Counted from the stretch's first letter, positions 25,125 through 33,667 are shown. The stretch is 64,000 bases of DNA from PALSA-693 sp963834725 (GCA_963834725.1 CAWICN010000001.1:1240001-1304000); one strand, 5' to 3'. Made by a program: numbers and translations. Notes: a model not told the origin generated them from the sequence alone.

Positions 25125-26249
25125 GGCACTCCCTCCAGTGAAGCACGCGCCAGTAACCTCGCCAGGTGACACTTTCGTCCCGGGGGGCAGGTGGGCCCAG
25201 GGGCCGACCCTGGCGTCGGCACCAACTGAGGCGTTGTGCCCGATGGTGGCGGTAACCACCGCCCCCGGCCCGATGTCGCAATCGCAGAGCTGGGTGCTCG
25301 GCCCGAGCTCGGCGCCGGTGGCCACCACCGTCCGCCCCTGCAAATGGGTGTTGGGGTACAGCACGACGTCGGCGCTCAGCTCCGCCGTCGTGTCGATGTA
25401 GGTGTGCTCCGGGTCGAGCATGGTGACGCCGCGCCGCATCCAGCGCTCGTTGATCCGATCCCGCAGCTCGGCTTCGGCGATGGCCAGCTGGTGGCGGTCG
25501 TTGACCCCGGCCGCCTCCATGGGGTCATCGACGACCATCGCCTCGACGGGATAACCGGCGTCGTGCAGCACGGCAACCGTGTCCGTCAGGTAATACTCGC
25601 CCTGGGCGTTGTCCGGGCTCACGCGGCGGAGGGCCGGGGCCAGCACGGATCGGCGGAACACGTAGATGGAGGTGTTGACCTCGTCGACGGCCAGATCCTC
25701 TTCGCCGGCCTCGACGTGCTCGACGATGCGGGCAACGCCGCCGCTTCTGTCCCGCACGACCCGCCCGTAGCCGGCCGGGTCGGGCAACCGGGCGGTCAGG
25801 AGGGTGGCAGCGGCGTTCGCCTGGCGATGGGCCCGGACCAAGGCGGCCAACGTGGGTGGTCGGAGCAGGGGAGTATCGCCGGGCAGGATGACGATGTCCT
25901 GGTCGTCGACGTCGTCATCGGGAAAAGCGGTGAGGGCCACCAGCACCGCGTCCCCCGTGCCGCGCTGGACCCGCTGCTCGACGAAATCGAGATGGAGCCC
26001 GGGCGGAGGCTGCTCGGCGACCGCCTTGGTCACCCACGGGCCACCATGGCCGACGACGACCACCGCCCGCTCCAGATCGAGCTCCGCGAGGGCGTGGAGG
26101 ACATGCAGCACCATGGGCCGCCCGCAAAGCTGGTGCAACGGCTTGGGCCGCTCAGACCGCATTCTGGTGCCCTCCCCGGCGGCCAGCACGACCGCTGAGA
26201 TGGAACTGGCTACTGATTGCTTTGTTCCGTCCGCGACGTCACTCGCCAT
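25110..26249 (-). CDS. glmU: GlmU-type UDP-GlcNAc pyrophosphorylase with shortened C-terminal domain
   Basis: N-acetylglucosamine-1-phosphate uridylyltransferase for cell-wall precursors. The nucleotidyltransferase signature AVVLAAGEGTRMRSERPKPL, ILPGDTPLLRPPTLAALV and EVNTSIYVFRRSVL are intact (residues 17-240). The left-handed beta-helix has only about five or six coils (PEHTYIDTTAELSADVVLYP to VGADARVGPWAHLPPG) and stops at residue 379. Bifunctional GlmU proteins are about 450-480 long, and the acetyltransferase His and CoA region are missing here. Acetylation of GlcN-1-P would need another enzyme, or this lineage has a single-function form. The end lies in an 18-bp repeat shared with the prs start. 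Confidence 0.88.
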   Translation of the reverse strand: MASDVADGTKQSVASSISAVVLAAGEGTRMRSERPKPLHQLCGRPMVLHVLHALAELDLERAVVVVGHGGPWVTKAVAEQPPPGLHLDFVEQRVQRGTGDAVLVALTAFPDDDVDDQDIVILPGDTPLLRPPTLAALVRAHRQANAAATLLTARLPDPAGYGRVVRDRSGGVARIVEHVEAGEEDLAVDEVNTSIYVFRRSVLAPALRRVSPDNAQGEYYLTDTVAVLHDAGYPVEAMVVDDPMEAAGVNDRHQLAIAEAELRDRINERWMRRGVTMLDPEHTYIDTTAELSADVVLYPNTHLQGRTVVATGAELGPSTQLCDCDIGPGAVVTATIGHNASVGADARVGPWAHLPPGTKVSPGEVTGACFTGGSAPDDL

Positions 26250-26356
26250 TCCATTGTTCTACCAACCCGGGTGGGCTCGCGGCTGGCACACTCGGCTGCC
26301 ACACTGGAGCACGACAGAGGAGCACGGCCGAGGAGCACGGCAGAGAGGTCCCGCGG

Positions 26357-26432
26357 TGGCGGGTAGTTCAATCGGCAGAACACCGGACTTTGGATCCGGA
26401 TGTTGGAGGTTCGAGTCCTCCCCCGCCAGCCA
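26357..26432 (+). tRNA. tRNA-Gln (anticodon UUG), CCA encoded
   Basis: Acceptor stem TGGCGGG pairs with CCCGCCA (26422-26428). The anticodon stem-loop CCGGA-CTTTGGA-TCCGG has anticodon TTG (plus CCGG pairing on both sides). The T arm GGAGG-TTCGAGT-CCTCC is clear, and the encoded CCA ends at 26432. A tRNA-Gln next to glmU is usual in Actinobacteria. Confidence 0.96.
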
Positions 26433-26469
26433 CAGAAGTCCTGCTAGGAGGCCCTCACCTCCCAGACCC

Positions 26470-26706
26470 TCATCTGGCAGAGAGGTAGGCGACGACCGCC
26501 TGGACCCGCGGGTGGTCGTCGCGCGTCGGCATCAGACCCAGCTTGTGGAGGATGCTCGTGATGTGGGTCTCGACGGTGCGGTCGCTGACGAAGAGGCTTC
26601 GGGCTATCGCCTTGTTGGTACGGCCTTCGGCCATCAAGTCCAGCACCTGCAGCTCCCGCCGACTGAGCCGCTCGAGCCCCGCCGACGCCACTTCTGTCGC
26701 GGTCAC
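26470..26706 (-). CDS. Stand-alone LuxR-type HTH protein
   Basis: 78 residues that are almost entirely a LuxR/GerE helix-turn-helix (LSRRELQVLDLMAEGRTNKA, IARSLFVSDRTVETHITSIL). There is no receiver, PAS or ATPase domain. It is divergent from a large LuxR ATPase regulator 163 bp away. It could be a small independent regulator, as found in Actinobacteria, or the C-terminal remainder of a response regulator; no receiver domain is found upstream on that strand. Confidence 0.78.
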   Translation of the reverse strand: MTATEVASAGLERLSRRELQVLDLMAEGRTNKAIARSLFVSDRTVETHITSILHKLGLMPTRDDHPRVQAVVAYLSAR

Positions 26707-26869
26707 GATGCCTCCTCCCGCGCCTCGCCCGTCGGAATATCCGCGGTCACTCCTCCCGGTGGATGATTCGACCCTGACAGCATGCGTGGTTGCCGCTCCC
26801 GTCGCTCGCGTAGCCGCTTACCTGATTCCTGCACGCGGCGGCCCCTAGGAGGTCCGTACACTTTGAGGG

Positions 26870-29557
26870 ATGGTCTCGCCATGGGCGCTGGTGGGGCGGG
26901 GGGTCGAGCTCGAGTTCGTGGCCACCCAGCTGGCCGACCGCAGCAGCGGCGGTGTGGTGGTCGCCGGGTTACCCGGTGTCGGAAAGTCCCGCCTGGTTCG
27001 CGAAGCCCTTGGGCGGCTTCCCCGAGGCGTAGCAAGCACCCTCGTAGCCGCAACGAGAGCTGCGGCCACTATCCCGTTCGGTCCCTTCACCGCCCTGGTG
27101 CCGGGGTTCATACCGGCCCCGACTGGAGAGCTCGAGTTCTTCCAGCGGGCCATGGAAGCCATCACGAACCGGGGCCGTGGACGACCCATGGTCCTGGCGG
27201 TCGACGACGCCCACCTTCTCGATTCTGGGTCGGCGGCCTTGCTGCACCAGCTGGTGGCCGACCACAGAGTCAAGGTGGCGTGCACGGTCGCGGCCCGCGC
27301 CAGCGCGCCTGATGCCATCGTTGCCCTGTGGAAGGACGACCTGACGGCTCGCCTCGAACTGCAACCGCTGTCCCTGGACGAAACGACCGCGCTGGTGGAG
27401 GGGGCACTCGGCGCCACGGTGGACAGCGCAAGCATGCGTCGGCTTTGGGAAGCGGCCGCCGGCAACCCCCTGCTGGTCCGCGAACTCGTCGACCATGCCG
27501 AGGCCTCGGGGGATCTCCACTTCTCTGAAGGGGCGTGGCGGTCCACGTGGCCCGTGACTGGATCGATCTGGTTGGAGCGGATCCTCACCGACCGCCTCGG
27601 TGAGCTGTCCGGCCCGGAGCGACATCTCCTCGAGCTGCTCGCAGTGGGCGAGCCCGTCGAGCCGGATGTGTTGCTCGACCTCACCTCACCACCCGCCCTG
27701 GAGTCGCTGGAGGCTCGGGGAATGGTCGTCATCGAGCGGGCCGACACCGGGGCCGAGATGGTTCGTCTGGCGCAGGCGGTGCGCGCCGACATCGTTAGTT
27801 CCACGCTCAGCTTCAGCAGCAAACAGGACCGGCGCGGCGAGCTGGCCCGGGCCCTGCTGGCGAGGAGCGGGCAGGTTGGCCGCGGCGAACTCAAGGAGGG
27901 CGCCGAAAGCCCCGCCACTGCCTTACGGATTGCCACCCTCGGCTTCGACGTTCCCGACATCTCGCTCGGTCCGGAACTCCTCACCAAAGCGGCGCTGGCA
28001 GCCAACGCCAGGTGGGCGTGGGGCGAGGGCGAACAGTTCGCTCGAGCGGCCATAGAGGCGGGCGCCGGGCCTGAGGCCAGCTGGGCGCTCGTCGTTGCCA
28101 TCTGCCACGGCTCGTCCGACGCCTTGACCGAGCTGGCCCGGCTTCCCCTCGACGTGCTCGACGCAAAACATCAGGCGATGCTGGCCGCCGGACAAGTGGA
28201 AATCCTGACCGAAAGGGGGCGTCTCGAGGACGCGGAGAAGGTCATGGAGCAGGCCCTCCGCACGATCCCCGACCCGGCCGGGTGCGACTTCGTTCGCGCC
28301 ACTTGGGCGATGGTCCTCTCCACCGCGGGCCATGACGCCGAGGCGGCGGATATCGCCGTGCCCCTGGTGGACAATCCGGCGACAGACGAACTCGTTCGGC
28401 TGCGGGCCGCGGCGACTGCCATGTACGGCTGGGTACGCAACGGTGAGCTCGACCGGGCGCGACTCAGGATGGCCGAGCTGCTTCCGTCGGCTTTCGCGCA
28501 AGCCGACCAGCTCCCCGCCGCGTTCCACTGGGTCGGGGGGTCCCTGCTGATCGCCGAGCTCATGGCCGGGCACCTCGACGCCGCCGAGGGGATGACGCCG
28601 AGCGGACGGGCCGGCTCCACTGCCGACCTGAGCTACGACCCGCAAGATTGGGCCGCCCTGGCGGTGGGCCGGATCGCCTTGTTGCGAGGTGACGTCCGGC
28701 GAGCCCAGCGCCTGCTCGCGACCGTCCTGGTTGGACCCGACTGGCTCGTCGGGTTGGAACAGGCCTGGGCCTGGGCGTTGCTGGCGGAGTCCAGGGCTCT
28801 CCTCGGCGACGAAACGGGAGCGAAGGACGCGATGGAGAGAGCCGACGCCAACCTCACCCGCGGGTCGTCCCGGTACCTGTGCGACATCGATCGAAGCCGT
28901 CCCTGGGTGGCGGTCGCCAAAGGCGAGCTGAGCGCGGCCACGGACCTGGCCCGGGTGGCGCTGATCCGAGCCCGCGATCGCGGCGACCGGTACTTCGAGC
29001 TGTGGTCCCTGCACGAGCTGATCCGGCTGGGCGGCGCGAAAGAGGCGGCGCCCGCCCTGCTGGCGCTGGCACCTCAGATCGACGGGGAGTGGCCCGCGGC
29101 CTTCTCCGTGCACGCGCGGAGCCTGATCAGCGGGGACGGCGACGGGCTGCTGGTTGCCGCCGATCATTTCGAGGCGATCGGGGCTCTGGTCCACGCCGCC
29201 GAAGCGGCCACCGAGGCCTCCATCGCCCTGCGGGAAGCAGGCAAGCCGGCCCGGGGAGCGGCGGCAGCAGCGAGGGCAGCGGCACTGGTCGCCCGTTGCC
29301 CCGGAGTCCGCACACCGGTCCTCGAGCGGGCCACCGGACTGTCGGAGCTGACCCGCCGAGAGCAAGAGGTGGCCCTGCTCGCTGTCAAGGGCCTGTCGAG
29401 TTCACAGATCGCGGCGCGGCTGGTTCTTTCCCGTCGCACCGTGGAGGGGCACCTGGCCCGGGCCTACCAGAAGCTCGGGGTCCGGCGGCGGGCGGAGCTG
29501 GCGGCGGTGCTCGCCGCTCAGGCCGGTCAGCCGGTACCGATGAAGGAACCAGGGTAA
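26870..29557 (+). CDS. LuxR-family ATPase regulator (LAL/MalT-like)
   Basis: Large STAND-type regulator of 895 residues. N-terminal AAA/NACHT-like ATPase with Walker A VVVAGLPGVGKSRLVREALG and Walker B RPMVLAVDDAHLL (residues 25-115). A long alpha-helical middle, probably TPR-like, spans about 230-810. The C-terminal LuxR HTH is LTRREQEVALLAVKGLSSSQ, IAARLVLSRRTVEGHLARAY (about 825-880). Such proteins sense a metabolite through the helical part and activate nearby genes with ATP. Target unknown; neighbours on the same strand are a small HTH-like protein and an MFS exporter. Confidence 0.9.
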   Translation: MVSPWALVGRGVELEFVATQLADRSSGGVVVAGLPGVGKSRLVREALGRLPRGVASTLVAATRAAATIPFGPFTALVPGFIPAPTGELEFFQRAMEAITNRGRGRPMVLAVDDAHLLDSGSAALLHQLVADHRVKVACTVAARASAPDAIVALWKDDLTARLELQPLSLDETTALVEGALGATVDSASMRRLWEAAAGNPLLVRELVDHAEASGDLHFSEGAWRSTWPVTGSIWLERILTDRLGELSGPERHLLELLAVGEPVEPDVLLDLTSPPALESLEARGMVVIERADTGAEMVRLAQAVRADIVSSTLSFSSKQDRRGELARALLARSGQVGRGELKEGAESPATALRIATLGFDVPDISLGPELLTKAALAANARWAWGEGEQFARAAIEAGAGPEASWALVVAICHGSSDALTELARLPLDVLDAKHQAMLAAGQVEILTERGRLEDAEKVMEQALRTIPDPAGCDFVRATWAMVLSTAGHDAEAADIAVPLVDNPATDELVRLRAAATAMYGWVRNGELDRARLRMAELLPSAFAQADQLPAAFHWVGGSLLIAELMAGHLDAAEGMTPSGRAGSTADLSYDPQDWAALAVGRIALLRGDVRRAQRLLATVLVGPDWLVGLEQAWAWALLAESRALLGDETGAKDAMERADANLTRGSSRYLCDIDRSRPWVAVAKGELSAATDLARVALIRARDRGDRYFELWSLHELIRLGGAKEAAPALLALAPQIDGEWPAAFSVHARSLISGDGDGLLVAADHFEAIGALVHAAEAATEASIALREAGKPARGAAAAARAAALVARCPGVRTPVLERATGLSELTRREQEVALLAVKGLSSSQIAARLVLSRRTVEGHLARAYQKLGVRRRAELAAVLAAQAGQPVPMKEPG

Positions 29558-29690
29558 GTCGCGACCAGCGAGGCCGGATGGGACGGGATGGGAGGAGATG
29601 GCCGCTGAAATTGGCCGATCGGACCAACCTTGCTATCAGGTAGGCGGTTACCCTACCCCGGCCCGGCAAACGGAGCGACGCTCTTGATCC

Positions 29691-29873
29691 ATGGAACGAG
29701 AGGCAGCTCTGGACCGCTTGCCCCCGGTCCATGCGATCGCCTTGCGGGCAAGTGAGCAGGGATTGAGCAGCGAGAACATCGGCGCCTTGCTCGGCATCGA
29801 GCTGAAGGCGGTGGGGCCGCTTATCGAGGTGGCAAACGAGAAGCTGCGGGCCCTGGAAACCGAGAAGCTCTGA
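29691..29873 (+). CDS. Small sigma-70 region 4-like protein
   Basis: 60-residue protein that reads like a lone sigma region 4/HTH: LPPVHAIALRASEQGLSSEN, IGALLGIELKAVGPLIEVAN, ending EKLRALETEKL. Similar tiny proteins are known in Actinobacteria but have no assigned role. ATG 29691 follows the large LuxR gene by 133 bp. Reality is supported by the conserved helix spacing and clean codon usage; the DNA-binding role is inferred. Confidence 0.6.
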   Translation: MEREAALDRLPPVHAIALRASEQGLSSENIGALLGIELKAVGPLIEVANEKLRALETEKL

Positions 29874-29942
29874 GGAGGGCCTGATAGGCGCGGACTCGTG
29901 CTCGTCGAGTCCCTCCGCCTTCGGCTGGGTGACGGGCGCGAC

Positions 29943-30034
29943 GTCACCGACAGCTCCGGCGTCACCCGACAGCTCCGGCGTCACCCGACAGCTCCGGGGT
30001 CACCCGACGGCTCCGGGGTCACCCGACAGCTCCG
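29943..30034. repeat. 18-bp tandem repeat, about 5 copies, intergenic
   Basis: Unit GTCACCCGACAGCTCCGG (first copy one base shorter, third-position variants). It lies between the sigma-4-like gene and the MFS gene, just upstream of the latter. Confidence 0.94.
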
Positions 30035-30108
30035 GGGCGGCGGGCGGTCGGTCATTGCTCGCGAAATGGCGAGGAGACCAGGCGTGAGGTCTGAGACCAT
30101 GGCGGTCC

Positions 30109-31431
30109 GTGCCTACAGGCCCCCACGATCAGTCGGACCAGCCTGAACTGCAGCGGCCTGAGTCGCGGTCGGTGGCGGCGTCGCTCGCCGGGCGCGTTCG
30201 CCTGGATCTGACCCCCCTGCGACGGTCGAGGGACCTCCGGCTGCTGTTCGTCGGGGGTGGGGTCTCGTTCGCCGGCAGCATGCTCACCTTCGTCGCCATC
30301 CCGTATCAGACCTTCCGGCTCACGCACTCCTCCCTCGTGGTCGGCCTGCTCAGCCTGGCCGAGCTGGCCGCCCTGTTGCTCACCGGGCTAGCGGGGGGCG
30401 TGCTCGCCGACGCGGTGGACCGTCGCCTGCTCCTGCGTACCACCGAGGCGGGCATGCTGGGCGGGACGCTTGTGCTTCTCGTCAACTCACTGGCTGGTCA
30501 CCCCCGGCTGTGGGTGCTCTTCGCCGTGTCGTTCCTGCTGGCCGGATTCGACGGAATAGAGCGACCTTCGCTCGACTCTCTTGTCCCCCGGTTGGTGCCG
30601 CCCGACCAGATCGCCGCCACCTCTGCTCTGATGGCGGTGCGCTCGCAGTTCGGCATGATCGCGGCGCCGGCTTTGAGCGGTGTACTTATCGCCGTGAGCG
30701 GCGTGGCCACCGCCTATGCCGTCGATGCCGGCACGTTTGCGTTCTCGTTGGTCTGCTTGTGGATGATGGGGGCGGCCCCGCCTCCACCGGAAGGCGCCGA
30801 GCTCAGCTGGAAGGCCATTTCGGAAGGTCTCGAGTATGCCGTTTCCCGCCAGGACCTGCTGGGGTCGTATCTGGTCGACATCAACGCCATGTTCTTCGGC
30901 TTCCCGAACGCCTTGTACCCGCAACTGGCCAGCCGGCTCGGGGGAGCGTCGGTACTCGGACTCCTGTATGCCGCTCCCGCCGTCGGCTCCCTCCTCATTA
31001 CCCTCACCAGTGCGTGGACGTTGCGGGTCCGCCGGCACGGCTGGATGATCGCCGCCGGTGCCGCGGTGTGGGGGCTCGGCATCGTGGTGCTGGGGTTCAC
31101 CTCGCTCGCCTGGGAGGCCCTCGCCGCCCTGGTCGTCGCCGGTGCGGGGGACATGGTGAGCGGCCTGGGGCGAATGACCATGTGGAACGAGTCCATCCCG
31201 GACGCCCTCCGCGGCCGCCTGGCCGGGATCGAGCTATTGAGCTACACGTCGGGCCCGACGCTCGGCAACGTCGAATCGGGCTTGGTCGAGGCACTGGCGG
31301 GGTTGCGGGCCGCCATCGTGTCGGGCGGGATCCTGTGCGTCGCCGGGACGGCGGCCGTCCTGCTGGCCCTGCCCGCCTTCCGCAACTACGACGCGGTGCT
31401 CGGCCGTCGCCGCCGCCTCGATGCTTCCTGA
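30109..31431 (+). CDS. MFS transporter, EntS/MFS_3-like
   Basis: 440-residue permease related to the enterobactin-exporter-like MFS_3 group. Twelve hydrophobic segments are visible between residues 38 and 425. The N-half includes LRLLFVGGGVSFAGSMLTFV and the helix 2-3 loop GGVLADAVDRRLLLR; a conserved central stretch reads FDGIERPSLDSLVPRLVP. The C-half has MTMWNESIPDALRGRLAGIE, typical of the family. GTG start at 30109. Substrate cannot be assigned; no siderophore genes are nearby. Confidence 0.85.
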   Translation: MPTGPHDQSDQPELQRPESRSVAASLAGRVRLDLTPLRRSRDLRLLFVGGGVSFAGSMLTFVAIPYQTFRLTHSSLVVGLLSLAELAALLLTGLAGGVLADAVDRRLLLRTTEAGMLGGTLVLLVNSLAGHPRLWVLFAVSFLLAGFDGIERPSLDSLVPRLVPPDQIAATSALMAVRSQFGMIAAPALSGVLIAVSGVATAYAVDAGTFAFSLVCLWMMGAAPPPPEGAELSWKAISEGLEYAVSRQDLLGSYLVDINAMFFGFPNALYPQLASRLGGASVLGLLYAAPAVGSLLITLTSAWTLRVRRHGWMIAAGAAVWGLGIVVLGFTSLAWEALAALVVAGAGDMVSGLGRMTMWNESIPDALRGRLAGIELLSYTSGPTLGNVESGLVEALAGLRAAIVSGGILCVAGTAAVLLALPAFRNYDAVLGRRRRLDAS

Positions 31432-31464
31432 GCTGTCCCGCCAGTCCAGGACTGGCTAGTTACG

Positions 31465-31490
31465 CCAACTACCGGTGCTGGCGAAGTTGG
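31465..31490 (+). terminator. Possible hairpin terminator after the MFS gene
   Basis: Stem CCAACT (31465-31470) with AGTTGG (31485-31490), 14-base loop that is itself GC-rich, followed by TTTAAGG. Just before it CCAGTCC-A-GGACTGG (31441-31455) forms a second, perfect hairpin. Weak T tract, so uncertain. Confidence 0.4.
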
Positions 31491-31513
31491 TTTAAGGTTC
31501 TCCGCCAACGACC

Positions 31514-31543
31514 CTCGCCCTGCGGCCGTCAGCGCAGGGCGAG
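31514..31543. other. Strong GC-rich hairpin, 11-bp perfect stem
   Basis: CTCGCCCTGCG pairs perfectly with CGCAGGGCGAG around an 8-base loop. No T tract follows. Could be a bidirectional terminator between the MFS gene and the convergent protease gene, or a structured RNA element. Confidence 0.5.
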
Positions 31544-31744
31544 CGGCACGGTCAGCGTGTCCCTGGTTGCCGCCGATGCTCCTCCCCCCATAGGAGCCCG
31601 GCGCCAGGGCACGCCGACCGCAAGGACGTCACCGTAGCGAACCATCCGGTGAAATAACGGGCGGGTGATGACCTACCCCGGTACGGCGATGGCCAGTCCG
31701 GCGCGGGCGGCCAGCGGGTCGCACCGACCGGGGAGTTTGTGGTG

Positions 31745-31832
31745 CCCGTCCGGTGTGCCCGTCGGTGGGAACTGTCAGGGGTGCCCGTTGGAGGTGCCCG
31801 TTGGAGTGCCCGTCAGGGTGCCCGGCGCGCCG
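31745..31832. repeat. Degenerate GTGCCCGT(C/T) repeats
   Basis: Six or seven copies of a loose GGTGCCCGTYGG motif at irregular 11-25 base spacing, just downstream of the stop of the protease gene (opposite strand). Confidence 0.6.
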
Positions 31833-31859
31833 TGGGCCTCGGCGGCTGACCCGACAGGG

Positions 31860-32756
31860 TCACGCGCCGCCGAAGCTCACCGTGGCGTCGAGCTCGTCCG
31901 TGGCGCGCACGACCTTCAAGCGCAGTGTTCCGTCCGCCCCCACGCCGTCAACGGCAGCCAGCAGGTCGTCGATAGAGGTGACCGGCTGGCCCGCCGCGGC
32001 GACGACCAGATCGCCACGAAGCAGACCGGCCGCGGCGGCGGGGCTACCGTCGGCCACTTCCCGGATCAGCACGCCGTCACGCGGCGGCAGGCCGACCGCG
32101 GCCCGCATGCGCCGAGCCAGATGCGGCGGGGCGAGCGCCACGCCGAGCCGGCGCCGGGTTGGCGCTTCGCCTCGGGCGAGGGCGTCGACCCGTGTCCGCA
32201 GGGCCTCCGTCGCCAGCAGGGCCAGGTAGAAACCATCGCCGGGCCGGTGGGTGTTGATCGCCAGCAGCTGTCCTTCCCTGTTGACAAGCGGGCCGCCGGA
32301 AGAACCCCTCCCGAGCGGGGCGGTGTGCTCGATGGCGTCGGAGATCAACCGTCCTCGGGGCCCACGGAAGCTGCGCCCGACCGCCGAGACCGAGCCCAAC
32401 GTGATGCGCGCTCCTCCTCCTCCAATGGGGAGAGCCAGGGCGAACACCGGCGCGCCGGGCACCACCGGGCTGGCGCCGGCCCAGCTGATCGGCGTGATGC
32501 TGCCGGTATCGACGGCCAGGACAGCGAGGTCGCCATCGGCGTCGACCCCCTTGACGGTGCCCGTGAGCGAATGCCCTTCGGCGAAGGTAATTGTGGTTTC
32601 GTCGCCGCGAAGGTTGTGGGCGCTCGTCAGCACCGCACCAGCAGCCACGACGATGCCGGCGCCCCGCCCCTCGGCCCGCCCGACCCTGACGACGGAAGGA
32701 CCGGCAGCGGTCAGGACCCGGCCGGTCAGTTCGGTAATTTCGTCGAAGTATGACAT
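31860..32756 (-). CDS. Trypsin-like serine protease with PDZ domain (HtrA-like, cytoplasmic)
   Basis: 298 residues. Trypsin fold with catalytic His in VLTSAHNL (about residue 46), Asp in DADGDLAVLAVD (about 75) and Ser in LGRGSSGGPLVNREG (about 153). The PDZ domain (about 205-290) includes LPPRDGVLIREVADGSPAAA and GLLRGDLVVAAAGQPV. No signal peptide or membrane helix is seen, unlike classical HtrA, so it probably acts in the cytoplasm or leaves by another route. Divergent from an HxlR regulator with a shared operator between them, which suggests control by that regulator. Confidence 0.88.
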   Translation of the reverse strand: MSYFDEITELTGRVLTAAGPSVVRVGRAEGRGAGIVVAAGAVLTSAHNLRGDETTITFAEGHSLTGTVKGVDADGDLAVLAVDTGSITPISWAGASPVVPGAPVFALALPIGGGGARITLGSVSAVGRSFRGPRGRLISDAIEHTAPLGRGSSGGPLVNREGQLLAINTHRPGDGFYLALLATEALRTRVDALARGEAPTRRRLGVALAPPHLARRMRAAVGLPPRDGVLIREVADGSPAAAAGLLRGDLVVAAAGQPVTSIDDLLAAVDGVGADGTLRLKVVRATDELDATVSFGGA

Positions 32757-32772
32757 GGCGCCTCTCCTGGCG

Positions 32773-32795
32773 GTAACTTGTTGCTTGCAAGTTAC
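32773..32795. promoter_or_regulatory. Candidate HxlR operator (inverted repeat)
   Basis: Perfect 8-bp arms GTAACTTG and CAAGTTAC around a 7-base centre, in the 69-bp gap between the divergent protease and HxlR genes. Position and symmetry fit a dimeric winged-helix regulator controlling both. Confidence 0.65.
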
Positions 32796-32825
32796 TACCT
32801 TACGGCTCCTTAGGGCAGGAGAATT

Positions 32826-33329
32826 TTGGCTGTGCCGACGAATGAGACTTTCTCGACCCTCCCGGCTGTCTCAGACTCTTCGACCGTCCCCGGCGACACC
32901 CTCGCCGGCGACACCTTCGGTAGTGATGCCCTCTCGGCGGCGCTCGCGAGCGTTGGGGACCGCTGGTCCCTCCTGGTGGTGGACGCCCTCCGCGACGGCC
33001 CCCGCCGTTTCGCCGACCTCGAGGCGGCCATGCCGGAGATCGCGACGAACGTGCTCACCCAGCGCCTCCGTCGCCTCGAGGCCGACGGCTTGGTCATCGC
33101 CGTCCCCTATTCGACGCGCCCCCGGCGTTTCGCGTACGAGTTGACCGAGCCTGGCAAGGGGCTCAGCGGCGTGGTACGCCTGCTCGCCCAATGGAGCGCC
33201 GATCACGGCAGCGGCACCTCGGATACCCCCGCCCACGCCGAGTGCGGTACCCCCCTCGTGGCGCGCTGGTGGTGCCCGACCTGCGACCGCCTGAGTGAGA
33301 GTGGGCCGGCCGAGACGATCTGGATCTGA
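32826..33329 (+). CDS. HxlR-family transcriptional regulator
   Basis: Winged-helix regulator of about 167 residues. The HxlR core (about 35-130) shows ALASVGDRWSLLVVDALRDG, PRRFADLEAAMPEIATNVLT, RLRRLEADGLVIAVPYSTRP and YELTEPGKGL. After it a short C-terminal Zn-ribbon-like pair, CGTPLVARWWCPTC, could bind metal. Start: TTG 32826 and GTG 32832 are both in frame behind AGGAG (32817-32821). The N-terminal 30 residues are low-complexity with a small PGDTLAGDTFG repeat. Probably autoregulates through the palindrome just upstream. Confidence 0.86.
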   Translation: MAVPTNETFSTLPAVSDSSTVPGDTLAGDTFGSDALSAALASVGDRWSLLVVDALRDGPRRFADLEAAMPEIATNVLTQRLRRLEADGLVIAVPYSTRPRRFAYELTEPGKGLSGVVRLLAQWSADHGSGTSDTPAHAECGTPLVARWWCPTCDRLSESGPAETIWI

Positions 33330-33426
33330 ACGTCGCCGCGAGCTACGTTCGACCGTCCTACTTCCGGGCCGACACCGCCACCGACGGCGGCGCCGAGCTA
33401 TTGAGCATCGTGCTCGTTTGAGGGGG

Positions 33427-33520
33427 CGCCCGCATTTTCTGCAGCAAACTGTGGCCGTCTGAGCGGAACGCCCGCATTTTCTGCAGCAAACTGTGCCCGT
33501 TTGAGCGGAAGCCCGGCTTT
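33427..33520. repeat. 42-bp direct repeat, 2 full copies plus fragment
   Basis: Copies start at 33427 and 33469 (CGCCCGCATTTTCTGCAGCA...), differ at only a few bases, and are followed by a decayed third start at 33511. The unit is more AT-rich than its surroundings and contains the palindrome CTGCAG. A 14-residue in-frame repeat is possible on the minus strand (33358-33588), but I do not accept it as a gene. Confidence 0.85.
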
Positions 33521-33582
33521 GCTGATGCGAATTCCGCCCAATTGAAGGGCGGCGCGCTGCAGAGAATGCGCTGGGCGGCCCG

Positions 33583-33655
33583 CGGCAACAGCAGGCCGGG
33601 ACGGCCGCCGGCAACAGCAGGCCGGGACGGCCGCCGGCAACAGGCCGGGACGGCC
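33583..33655. repeat. 26-bp tandem repeat, about 2.8 copies
   Basis: Unit CGGCAACAGCAGGCCGGGAC+GGCCGC at 33583 and 33609; a third copy at 33635 lacks five bases. It ends about a dozen bases before the stop of the YceI gene. Together with the 42-bp repeat it fills the 338-bp gap after the HxlR gene, where I see no gene. Confidence 0.9.
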
Positions 33656-33667
33656 CGCCGGCGGACG

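Noticed and set aside
26357..26432. tRNA-flanked integration (attachment) site
   Set aside because: No integrase, no duplicated tRNA end nearby, and the accessory genes after it look ordinary chromosomal.
26845..29365. Long minus-strand ORFs opposite the LuxR ATPase gene
   Set aside because: Shadow frames; plus-strand product has Walker motifs and HTH in order.
33427..33520. CRISPR array
   Set aside because: Direct tandem repeats without spacers of constant length, only two full copies and no cas genes anywhere in the window.
33358..33588. 76-codon minus-strand ORF with a 14-residue repeat
   Set aside because: Arises from the 42-bp DNA repeat, other frames are open too, no start signal or family likeness.
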